Of a stretch of DNA of 64,000 nucleotides, positions 1 through 6,492 are shown piece after piece. Location of the stretch: assembly GCA_046328715.1 (NCBI GenBank), contig JAXLWB010000025.1:62001-126000 (forward strand), read 5' to 3'. Under the pieces are notes generated by a model, which saw only the letters and a list, made by a program, of their open reading frames with translations, made no database searches and was not told the origin of the DNA. The stretch comes from JAXLWB01 sp046328715. GTDB lineage: Bacteria > Chloroflexota > Anaerolineae > Caldilineales > Caldilineaceae. Position 1 is the first letter of the stretch, and each line of letters opens with the position of its first letter. Both the position numbers and the translations under genes were made by a program.

Positions 1-746
1 ATAGAGCAGGGATGGCGGCTTCGCTCAACAATCTTGGTATTGCTGCCTATGAACAGGGCAACTACACTGCGTCACGACAGTTGCATGAGGAAAGTTTAGC
101 ACTGAAACGCGAACTCGGTGACCAGCAAGGCATCGCTTCATCACTCAACAACCTGGGCAACTTAGCAACAAACCGGGGTGACTTCAAAACGGCACACCAA
201 TTGCACGAAGAAAGTTTACTACTAAAACGAGCGTTGGGCGACCAACAAGGGATCGCTACTTCACTCAATAACCTGGGCGTTGTTGCCCGTAATGAACGCG
301 ACTACCACACGGCACAGTTGCGGCTCGATGAGAGTCGGACGCTGCACAGAGCGATTGGCAATAAACGAGGGGAAGCACTAGCCTTGTACAACTTAGGCGA
401 CACGGCACGCCAGGCTGGGGATAATTCGCTCTCACTGCGTTATTACAAAGAAAGTTTGCGGATCCGCAAAGACGTGGGTGACAAGCAGGGGATTGCCGAA
501 TGTTTTGCGGGATTGGCTGATGTGCTTCAGGTCTATCAACAGAGTGAGCAAAGTGTTCAACTTTTAGCCGCTGCCAGTGCCATTCTCGAGTCGATTGCTG
601 GAGCACTGGAACAAGCCGAGCGAGCCAACTTCGAACAGGCAGTTACTGCCATGCGCACGACCTTAGGGGAAGATCGATTTACCGAGTTGTGGAATGCAGG
701 GTGTGGCTTGACGATCGAACAAGCGAGTGCGCTGGCGTTGGCGTAG
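1..746 (+). CDS. C-terminal part of a TPR-repeat (STAND-type) regulator, truncated by the window edge
   Basis: The reading frame is open from the first bases and has an ATG at 12, but the codons before it continue a TPR repeat, so this is the 3' end of a longer gene. It holds about four TPR units with the pattern EESLxLKRxxGDxxGIAxSLNNLG. It ends in an Ala-rich tail (AERANFEQAV...LWNAG) that matches, motif for motif, the end of the XRE-NB-ARC-TPR protein at 9600-12287. It is therefore probably a paralogue whose HTH and NB-ARC parts lie upstream of the window. TPR arrays in this family serve as sensor or protein-interaction surfaces. The gene converges on the small minus-strand gene that ends at 792. 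Confidence 0.85.
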   Translation, partial: RAGMAASLNNLGIAAYEQGNYTASRQLHEESLALKRELGDQQGIASSLNNLGNLATNRGDFKTAHQLHEESLLLKRALGDQQGIATSLNNLGVVARNERDYHTAQLRLDESRTLHRAIGNKRGEALALYNLGDTARQAGDNSLSLRYYKESLRIRKDVGDKQGIAECFAGLADVLQVYQQSEQSVQLLAAASAILESIAGALEQAERANFEQAVTAMRTTLGEDRFTELWNAGCGLTIEQASALALA

Positions 747-791
747 CGAACCTTCTGGGAAGCATGTCGACTTCCCGGAAGATGACTTACG

Positions 792-1058
792 CTAGGCATT
801 GTCATTCACAACGCCACCTGGAACACCGCCCGCCATTTGTATCCCAGAATGGACCTCTTGAGGAATCTCTTCGCCACAGCTACTACAAATGTGGTGGGTC
901 ATTTGCTGATTTGCGATATTGCCGTAATGAAACGCAGGCAGGAAAGCTGCCGCCACACTTGCAACGATTGCAAGTACCACAAGCACACGGGCAGCTTTGG
1001 TGGAAAGTAACTGTCGCCCAGCGTGTGCCTCTACCCAATGTTTATTTGAGGTATTCAT
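792..1058 (-). CDS. Small single-pass membrane protein with a CxxC motif
   Basis: Encodes 88 residues. The ATG at 1058 is chosen because an AGGAG ribosome site lies about 11 bases upstream; the frame is open further upstream, but that part would lie in the 5' leader. Residues about 20-42 form one hydrophobic helix after a basic N-terminus (signal anchor or uncleaved signal). A short tail carries CSSCGEE, a possible metal- or thiol-active CxxC, followed by a Gly-rich end. I do not recognise a family. It has its own promoter of the four-copy module type (1160-1222), which suggests it belongs to the same regulon as the secreted propeller, the lipid-transfer-like protein and the GNAT protein. Confidence 0.6.
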   Translation of the reverse strand: MNTSNKHWVEAHAGRQLLSTKAARVLVVLAIVASVAAAFLPAFHYGNIANQQMTHHICSSCGEEIPQEVHSGIQMAGGVPGGVVNDNA

Positions 1059-1159
1059 AGTTGATTGGTCTCCTGTTAGTAAGATGAACGATTTTACAGT
1101 TGAATTAAGTTGAAACGTTGTGACTTCTTTTTGTATAACAGACTTGTGCTGCTCACTTG

Positions 1160-1222
1160 ATTTAACCACCATTGGCGTGGCAAAAGAACCCGCTCAGCGG
1201 GATAAAAAGCGGGAGAAAGCGC
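1160..1222 (-). promoter_or_regulatory. Regulon promoter module, copy A
   Basis: Read on the minus strand, TCCCGCT heptamers lie at 1214-1208 and 1202-1196, with a degenerate third copy near 1222. The proximal heptamer is part of the inverted repeat CCCGCTGAGCGGG (1201-1189). Directly after it come a weak -35 (TTCTTT), a 17-base spacer and a -10-like TTAAAT (1165-1160). The 5' leader to the ATG at 1058 would be about 95 bases. The same layout recurs at 6252-6320, 9433-9502 and 13031-13100. Confidence 0.65.
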
Positions 1223-1258
1223 TTGAGCATCTCCTAGTCCCGGTGGGTGTAAGCCTAA

Positions 1259-2089
1259 TCATGCCAGACCAAGCACAAGCCCTAAGACGAGAAATAGGAA
1301 GTATACAGACTGTCCCGAATGCAAAATGATCGGAAACCAATTGCTCCGAAAGCGTTTAGCGGAATAGGCAAACAAAAGATCGCCCGGCAGGGTTGCCAAA
1401 AAGCCCCAGGGTTGATGAAGATGGTAGAAGCAGAAGAGGATGCCATTTGCCACCCAGTCCCATTTGCCAAAGACGCCTTCCATCTTGGGTAAGAGCACAC
1501 CACGGAAGAGGAGTTCCTCGCCCAGGAACGTATTGAAGGTTGCTGTTACCAGGAGCAGTCCGAATAGATCCCAGGCACCCACCCACTGGGGACGCAACTC
1601 AGGCGCAAACAATGCATCACCACTATAGCCCGCTGGTTCGGCCAAGAACGGAAAGAGCCTTGTCCAAAGATGGACAAGCGGCTCGCGCAAACCGATATCC
1701 AGAACGACAAGCAGCAGAATCATCGGAATGAGCCACCACCAAAGCCGCTTTTGCGTCTCACCCGTACTGGCTGCAACCGGATGGTTGAGCCAGAATCGCC
1801 GTCGGATCGTGCTCAGGCGAAGGTTGCCCTCTTCGAGATAGAGGATGATCATTGCCAGCACAAACTGCCAAACCAGCCCGCCAGTCAGCAATGCCAGCCG
1901 CAGCAGAGCCGCATCCACCGCCGCTAATCCTGCGCTCAGCCACGGATAGACGACCCAGCCCAACAGCCACATGGGCGCACCAGCCGCCAGCCAGATGCCC
2001 AGGATCTGTCCCAGGGTATATTGATCCTTTTCGTTGTTCAACGACAAAGTTTGCGCACTATAAGTTGACATAATTTTTTGGGTTGTCAT
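1259..2089 (-). CDS. CPBP-family intramembrane glutamic endopeptidase
   Basis: A 276-residue polytopic membrane protein. It has the CPBP/Abi (type II CAAX protease-like) signature in the usual order: GEELLFRGVLLP (the EExxxR motif), then FYHLHQPWG (second His motif), then ILHSGQ near the C-terminus. In this family the two Glu and the His residues form the active site inside the membrane. Members cleave prenylated proteins in eukaryotes; bacterial ones are linked to peptide maturation, immunity or unknown substrates. The ATG at 2089 is preferred because GGAG lies seven bases upstream. The gene follows the lipoprotein gene (stop 2180) by about 90 bases holding a perfect palindrome, so co-transcription is possible but not certain. 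Confidence 0.85.
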   Translation of the reverse strand: MTTQKIMSTYSAQTLSLNNEKDQYTLGQILGIWLAAGAPMWLLGWVVYPWLSAGLAAVDAALLRLALLTGGLVWQFVLAMIILYLEEGNLRLSTIRRRFWLNHPVAASTGETQKRLWWWLIPMILLLVVLDIGLREPLVHLWTRLFPFLAEPAGYSGDALFAPELRPQWVGAWDLFGLLLVTATFNTFLGEELLFRGVLLPKMEGVFGKWDWVANGILFCFYHLHQPWGFLATLPGDLLFAYSAKRFRSNWFPIILHSGQSVYFLFLVLGLVLGLA

Positions 2090-2101
2090 ACTATTTCTCC
2101 G

Positions 2102-2135
2102 GCAACTATCCAGCGAAGCTTCGCTGGATAGTTGC
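2102..2135. repeat. Perfect 34-base palindrome
   Basis: Each half reads GCAACTATCCAGCGAAG and its exact complement, with no spacer. It lies between the lipoprotein stop and the ribosome site of the CPBP gene, so it could fold in the transcript. A near-identical half copy occurs at 6331-6350. Confidence 0.8.
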
Positions 2136-2179
2136 AATTGATTAACCACGAGTTGGAGGCGTGAAGTGCAAAGTGTCGA

Positions 2180-2608
2180 TCACGCTTTTGTAAAGCTTCT
2201 CCAGTTGCGTAAAGTGATCCATCGTTGCTGTCTCCCATCGACAAGGATTTCGCGCTGTATGATGTTGAATCCTTTTCCTGCCGCAGCAATCTGTAGCGCA
2301 GCGACTTGTGCAGCGCTGCGGCCCGTCACAGCTTCTACGCTAAGTTCCACCCAAGCATCGCCTAGCGTGTCAGCGCTGGCGTTAGCGGGATGGATGACAA
2401 TGAAGCGTGGCGGAACGACCGCGTCCTCTGCGGGATAGAGAAGACAATAACCATCCTCAATATTTGTGAGCAGCCTCATTTCTGCGCTCTCGGTTGGACA
2501 GACGTTTTCTGGTGTTGGTTGATTTGAGGGAATTGATGGGTTGATGCAGGCAGATTGTAGTCCGAGCATCAGCGCCAAGACCAATAACAAGGACGCTTTC
2601 TTTTTCAC
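2180..2608 (-). CDS. Small lipoprotein of unknown function
   Basis: Encodes 142 residues from a GTG start at 2608. The N-terminus is basic (VKKK), followed by a hydrophobic stretch and a lipobox LQSAC, so it should be lipid-anchored outside the cytoplasmic membrane. The start overlaps the stop of the upstream NHL gene by four bases (GTGA) behind a GAGGG ribosome site, indicating translational coupling. The mature part contains DGYCLLYPAED and a region rich in Ala and Val. The C-terminus (RNWRSFTKA) ends abruptly, so truncation relative to longer relatives is possible. I cannot name a function; the tight coupling suggests it works with the propeller protein encoded upstream. Confidence 0.7.
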   Translation of the reverse strand: MKKKASLLLVLALMLGLQSACINPSIPSNQPTPENVCPTESAEMRLLTNIEDGYCLLYPAEDAVVPPRFIVIHPANASADTLGDAWVELSVEAVTGRSAAQVAALQIAAAGKGFNIIQREILVDGRQQRWITLRNWRSFTKA

Positions 2609-3657
2609 ATTCCCTCTTTTGCTTGTTGAATGATGTTGCCTCTCAATGGTCCCTCGTCTTTGTCCTCGACGTTGTTGGTCACTGCTAGTCGAGTGATGCG
2701 GCCGCCGATGATCCACTCAGCCACGTAAAGGTTGCCAACCTGGTCGGCGGCAATACCATGTGGGCTATTGAATTTGCCCGCTTCAATCAAGTGCGCAGGA
2801 TGGTTGGGCCAGCCGAGAAGATCACAGACTGCCTCGTTATTTCCCAAGTAGCCGACCAGCCGATCCTGCCCATCCAACACCGTGACGCGCCCGCGCAATT
2901 CAGGGATGATCAGATATTCACCTGTGGTGGCAAAGGCGCAGGGACTGGTCAGAAACTCCTCGCCAAAGACCCGCAAGAAATTGCCTTCGACATCATAGAC
3001 CTGCACCCGTCGGTTACCGCGGTCGGCGATGTAGAGTTCACATTCAGGCTTGCGGGTGTCCATGAAGATAGCATGTGGGCACTTGAAGAGCCCAGCGTCC
3101 CCTTCGGCACCACTGATGCTATCGATGTAGATGCCCCGTTTACTGTAGGCATGGATGAAGTTAAAGCCGTAGCCATCGCTCACCCAAATGTCGCCATTGC
3201 CGCCAAAACGCTCCTCATGCACTGCCACCCAGGTAGGGGAATATTTGCCATTGGGGTAGATCATCAGCGGCGGGCATTGGATGGTCTGTACAGTTTTGCC
3301 ATCCAGCGTGGTCTTGACCACCGCACCGGTTTTTGTGTCGGTCAGCCAGAGAAACTCCTCATCGCCCTCTTGAACCAGTGTCATCCCATGAGCACCGGGG
3401 AAGCTGTCACCCCAGCTATCGATCAATTGCCCATGCTGATCAAAGATCATGACCGCCGGGTTGGCTTGCTGAAAGACAATCACTCGACCATCGGCGCTAA
3501 CCGCAACGCCATGCGTACGACCATCGTTGCGTACACTTTCGCTATCCGGCAAGCTTGCCCAGCGATCTTGCCAGTGATAGGAGAACGGACCAACGCTCAG
3601 GCACAAGTGAGATTCGGCTGCTTCGATTTGATGTGCGCAATGAATTTGTATCGTCAT
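2605..3657 (-). CDS. NHL-repeat / six-bladed beta-propeller protein
   Basis: A 350-residue protein with NHL-type repeats such as GRTHGVAVSADGRVIVF, PHAIFMDTRKPECELYIADRGNRRVQVYD and SPHGIAADQVGNLYVAEW, the pattern of a six-bladed propeller. No signal peptide is visible, so it is probably cytoplasmic. The ATG at 3657 has GAGG about nine bases upstream and is preferred to a start 36 bases further up. The gene follows the patatin gene by 23 bases and overlaps the lipoprotein start by four, so it sits in the middle of a minus-strand operon. Proteins of this fold bind ligands or act as lactonase-like or peptidylglycolate lyase-like enzymes; nothing here identifies the substrate. Confidence 0.82.
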   Translation of the reverse strand: MTIQIHCAHQIEAAESHLCLSVGPFSYHWQDRWASLPDSESVRNDGRTHGVAVSADGRVIVFQQANPAVMIFDQHGQLIDSWGDSFPGAHGMTLVQEGDEEFLWLTDTKTGAVVKTTLDGKTVQTIQCPPLMIYPNGKYSPTWVAVHEERFGGNGDIWVSDGYGFNFIHAYSKRGIYIDSISGAEGDAGLFKCPHAIFMDTRKPECELYIADRGNRRVQVYDVEGNFLRVFGEEFLTSPCAFATTGEYLIIPELRGRVTVLDGQDRLVGYLGNNEAVCDLLGWPNHPAHLIEAGKFNSPHGIAADQVGNLYVAEWIIGGRITRLAVTNNVEDKDEGPLRGNIIQQAKEGM

Positions 3658-3680
3658 AGTTGTTTCCTCTTTTCTATTGT

Positions 3681-4652
3681 TTATGAACCACAAAAGTCCA
3701 TCGATAGCCTGGGATTTTCCAGTTGGCCCAATGCCGTCGATTCTGGTTGGACTGTCGAATGCTGTCGATGTACCTGCCGACAGCGCAGCGAGCCAGACAT
3801 GACACCTGGCTTAGGCGGCGGCGTTATCGCAAGAAATTGCGTGACTGTTGTTTCCGCCTGGTGCATCAATTCCGAACTGCGATCAAAGTCCATGAAGCCT
3901 ATTCCGGACAAGGAAGGAGCCGGCAGATAGATCACAGGCAAATGTTGGGCGATCAACGGCGCTTCCAACAGTACCCGCTGCCGTACCGTCCCACGTACTA
4001 CCGCATGCAACAGATCGCCTACGTGGCGCGGTGTGCGATGCGCTCGGGGTACATTGCCTGTGTCAAGTACCACAATCGAGCCAGCACCCATCTGCATTGC
4101 CGCTCGCAGTGGCACGTTCTCAGTGCAGCTACCGTCGATATACCACTTATCTTCAATCTGCACCGGCGGGTAAAGTCCGGGAATGGCTGTGCTGGCCAGC
4201 AGTGCAGATTGCAGCTTTCCTGCCGTGAAAAGGACACCTTCATAGGTGGCTAACTCGGTCGCCAAGATTCCCAGTGGCATGCTGAGGTTTTCGATGAATG
4301 GGTCCGTTTGAATGCGAGCGATTAGCTTTGCGAGACGATCCTGGCGAAACAGACTCTGGCGCGTTCGCAGCAGACAAAGCGCCTGCGCAAGGACTCCACC
4401 AGGGAAGATATCGTGGCGTCGCAGTTGGCTCCAGGTTGTTTCGAGGACGTCGACGGCGGCATCCAGCCCATAACAGGCAATTGCCGCTGCATTTAGGGAC
4501 CCAACCGAAGAGCCCACCACGAGATCAGGATAAATTCCGGCGTCCCGTAGGGCACGGATCATGCCAACCTGGACTGATCCCAAACTTGCGCCCCCTGACA
4601 ACGCAAAGGCCACGGGTTTGGGCAAATCCTCATACCATTTTCGGTTCATCAT
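3681..4652 (-). CDS. Patatin-like phospholipase
   Basis: A 323-residue protein with the full patatin catalytic set: the oxyanion loop FALSGGASLGSVQVG (about residues 16-30), the nucleophile elbow GSSVGS (GxSxG, about residue 47), and the catalytic Asp in DGS within WYIDGSCTENVPL (about 170). The family hydrolyses acyl chains of phospholipids and related lipids. No signal peptide is evident, so a cytoplasmic or membrane-surface role is likely. It lies 48 bases downstream of the secreted propeller gene and 23 bases upstream of the NHL gene, in one apparent operon driven from module B at 6252-6320. Together with the lipid-transfer-like protein nearby, it supports a lipid-handling theme. Confidence 0.88.
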   Translation of the reverse strand: MMNRKWYEDLPKPVAFALSGGASLGSVQVGMIRALRDAGIYPDLVVGSSVGSLNAAAIACYGLDAAVDVLETTWSQLRRHDIFPGGVLAQALCLLRTRQSLFRQDRLAKLIARIQTDPFIENLSMPLGILATELATYEGVLFTAGKLQSALLASTAIPGLYPPVQIEDKWYIDGSCTENVPLRAAMQMGAGSIVVLDTGNVPRAHRTPRHVGDLLHAVVRGTVRQRVLLEAPLIAQHLPVIYLPAPSLSGIGFMDFDRSSELMHQAETTVTQFLAITPPPKPGVMSGSLRCRQVHRQHSTVQPESTALGQLENPRLSMDFCGS

Positions 4653-4700
4653 AGATACCTGCTTCCCTTCTACTTAAAATTCTGGTCACCAAGCGCCGTC

Positions 4701-6203
4701 TTACCTCAATACAAATGGCAAATAGATCGCTGCCGTGGCTGGCGTCGGATCGGGGAGCGGCGGGATCTCGGGCACCGTTGTCGGACTCCAGGCAGGTGCC
4801 CGACCATCCTCGACAAAGAGGTGGGCGTCGCTTCCATCGCTGTTCATGATCCAAAGCTGGCATGGACAGGACAACAGCGGCTCTAACCAATAATTGCCAG
4901 TCGTTTCATCAAATAGGCCACTCTGTTCATAGATAATCTGACTGCCATCCGGTGAGATATCCAGGCGACCAATTGCCTGATTGGCGATCTCGTAGAGCGG
5001 AGTCATCAGTTGATCAGCAAAGGTATAACGATAGATCACGCTCTTCGACTCAATTTCACCGGCACCAATCCACTTCTCGAATCGTGAAAAAACAAACCCA
5101 GAACCATCGGGTAACCAGGCCAACCCAGCAACATCACAATAGAGCGGACAACTGCCCAAATTGAAGAATTGGCGTTGTCCCGGATCGGCAATCGGTGCAA
5201 GAAAGATGTCAGAGAATCCGGGCTTCTGTCGCACAACCGCCAATAGCTGATCAGCCGCCGCCGCAGGTCCAGCTTTCACCAGAAACAGCCGGCCTTCCAG
5301 CAAGTATTGATGATAGTCCAGCACGCGCTCACCCATCGTAGTGACGGGAGCATCACCGTTCATCTGCCAGATGTTGTTGTCGGCTTGAAAGGCGAGGGTG
5401 GAAGCCTCGGCATAGAGATAAAAAAGTTCATTGCTCTGCGCAATCCAACTAGGGCGCAGCGTCTGTGGACAAGTCATATCATCTGCCGCGCGAAAGGGGA
5501 TCGCACCGACATCGATTGTCGCTCCCGCAATCACATCGACCCAGGCTTCCTCGTCGTAATAACACCAATTTGAATGCACTGAACTTGGATCGTAGAGGCG
5601 GACGTATTGGCGCACGTTTGCTCCCAAGTCGGCCACGGTTGTCGTAATTTGATAGGAATAGCCGGTTTGTGCAGAGAACTTGATAGGAACGTCGGCACCT
5701 TCAATGTAAAGTTGCACGTCGCCCGAGGCGTGAGAATTTAACCAAAAAGTCACATTCCCCGTTGGATAGCGCTCAGCATCATCGGCGGCAGGTGGTCGGG
5801 TCAGTCGATGCAGATGCGTGCCATCGGGCGCAATCGAATAGATATCCCGCAGCAACAAGGAGCGTTCCCAGTCGTGACCGCTGTCAAAGGCCAGTTCACT
5901 GCTATCGCTGCGCCAACTCAACTCGCCGATACCATCCTGCCGAGCAACATTGGTTGGTGTCTGCCAGAGGAGTCGATCATGGCTGCCATCGGGATTAATC
6001 AGGCGGATTTGCTGATTCTCGCGGCTGGGTCCAACATAGGCAATGGCGTATTCTGCGGTATTCGCCTTCGCAGATGGATGAGTCACTACCTGGCTCGTCG
6101 CTTCGGCCTGTGCCAATTGTGGTGCGAAGCCCTGACTGCCCAATAGAGCAGATAATAACGAGAATAGGAGTAAAAAGATTTGTTTGAAGGGTTGCGTAAA
6201 CAT
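4701..6203 (-). CDS. Secreted TolB/WD40-like propeller protein with LPFVLR tail
   Basis: Encodes 500 residues with an N-terminal signal peptide (hydrophobic residues about 9-32, Ala-rich cleavage region AQAEA). The body contains TolB-type blade motifs such as IRLINPDGSHDRLL, IYSIAPDGTHLHRLT, LDISPDGSQIIYE and LWIMNSDGSDAHLF. A Pro-rich linker then leads to the extreme C-terminus IYLPFVLR. Similar short tails end two other secreted proteins here (stops at 14191 and 54612) and may be a surface-sorting signal. It is the first gene of the propeller-patatin-NHL-lipoprotein operon and has the regulon promoter module B about 40 bases upstream. A role in ligand or polymer binding at the cell surface is inferred from the fold only. 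Confidence 0.78.
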   Translation of the reverse strand: MFTQPFKQIFLLLFSLLSALLGSQGFAPQLAQAEATSQVVTHPSAKANTAEYAIAYVGPSRENQQIRLINPDGSHDRLLWQTPTNVARQDGIGELSWRSDSSELAFDSGHDWERSLLLRDIYSIAPDGTHLHRLTRPPAADDAERYPTGNVTFWLNSHASGDVQLYIEGADVPIKFSAQTGYSYQITTTVADLGANVRQYVRLYDPSSVHSNWCYYDEEAWVDVIAGATIDVGAIPFRAADDMTCPQTLRPSWIAQSNELFYLYAEASTLAFQADNNIWQMNGDAPVTTMGERVLDYHQYLLEGRLFLVKAGPAAAADQLLAVVRQKPGFSDIFLAPIADPGQRQFFNLGSCPLYCDVAGLAWLPDGSGFVFSRFEKWIGAGEIESKSVIYRYTFADQLMTPLYEIANQAIGRLDISPDGSQIIYEQSGLFDETTGNYWLEPLLSCPCQLWIMNSDGSDAHLFVEDGRAPAWSPTTVPEIPPLPDPTPATAAIYLPFVLR

Positions 6204-6251
6204 GTTTGGTTACCGTGTCCTTTTGTTATTTATGAACGTACTGCTTACCTG

Positions 6252-6320
6252 ATTCAATCACAATCCTCGTGACGAAAGAACCCGCTTAGCGGGATAAAAG
6301 CGGGAGAGAAAACGGGAGAA
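6252..6320 (-). promoter_or_regulatory. Regulon promoter module, copy B
   Basis: On the minus strand three heptamers lie at 6317-6311 (TCCCGTT), 6305-6299 and 6294-6288 (both TCCCGCT), start to start 12 and 11 bases apart. The last is part of CCCGCTAAGCGGG (6293-6281). TTCTTT follows directly, then 17 bases, then the -10-like TTGAAT (6257-6252). The leader to the ATG at 6203 would be about 42 bases. Confidence 0.7.
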
Positions 6321-6330
6321 CAAGAACACG

Positions 6331-6350
6331 GTAACTATCCAGCGAAGCTT
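6331..6350 (+). repeat. Half copy of the 2102-2135 palindrome
   Basis: GTAACTATCCAGCGAAGCTT matches the left half and centre of the 34-base palindrome with one change; the right half is missing here. It directly follows regulon module B. Confidence 0.6.
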
Positions 6351-6372
6351 TGTCTCAAATCAACCAATAACA

Positions 6373-6442
6373 ATTCCGTGTTCCTTGATTTCCGTGTTTA
6401 CGAAAAAAGCTTTGTAAACACGGAAATCAAGGAACACGGAAT
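6373..6442. terminator. Perfect 29-base-pair intergenic hairpin
   Basis: Left arm 6373-6401 and right arm 6414-6442 are exact complements around a 12-base loop. It lies just past the stop of the lipid-transfer-like gene (6493) and could end its transcript, although there is no clean T-run. The arms contain CCGTGTTCCTTGATTTCCG, the style of other CCGTGTTT hairpins in this window. Confidence 0.6.
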
Positions 6443-6492
6443 CAACTGACCGCATTATTGAATCGTGACCTTACATCACGACGGTTACTCGC

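Noticed and set aside
2758..3930. A 390-codon plus-strand frame
   Set aside because: It is antisense to the NHL and patatin genes, which have clear motifs and ribosome sites.
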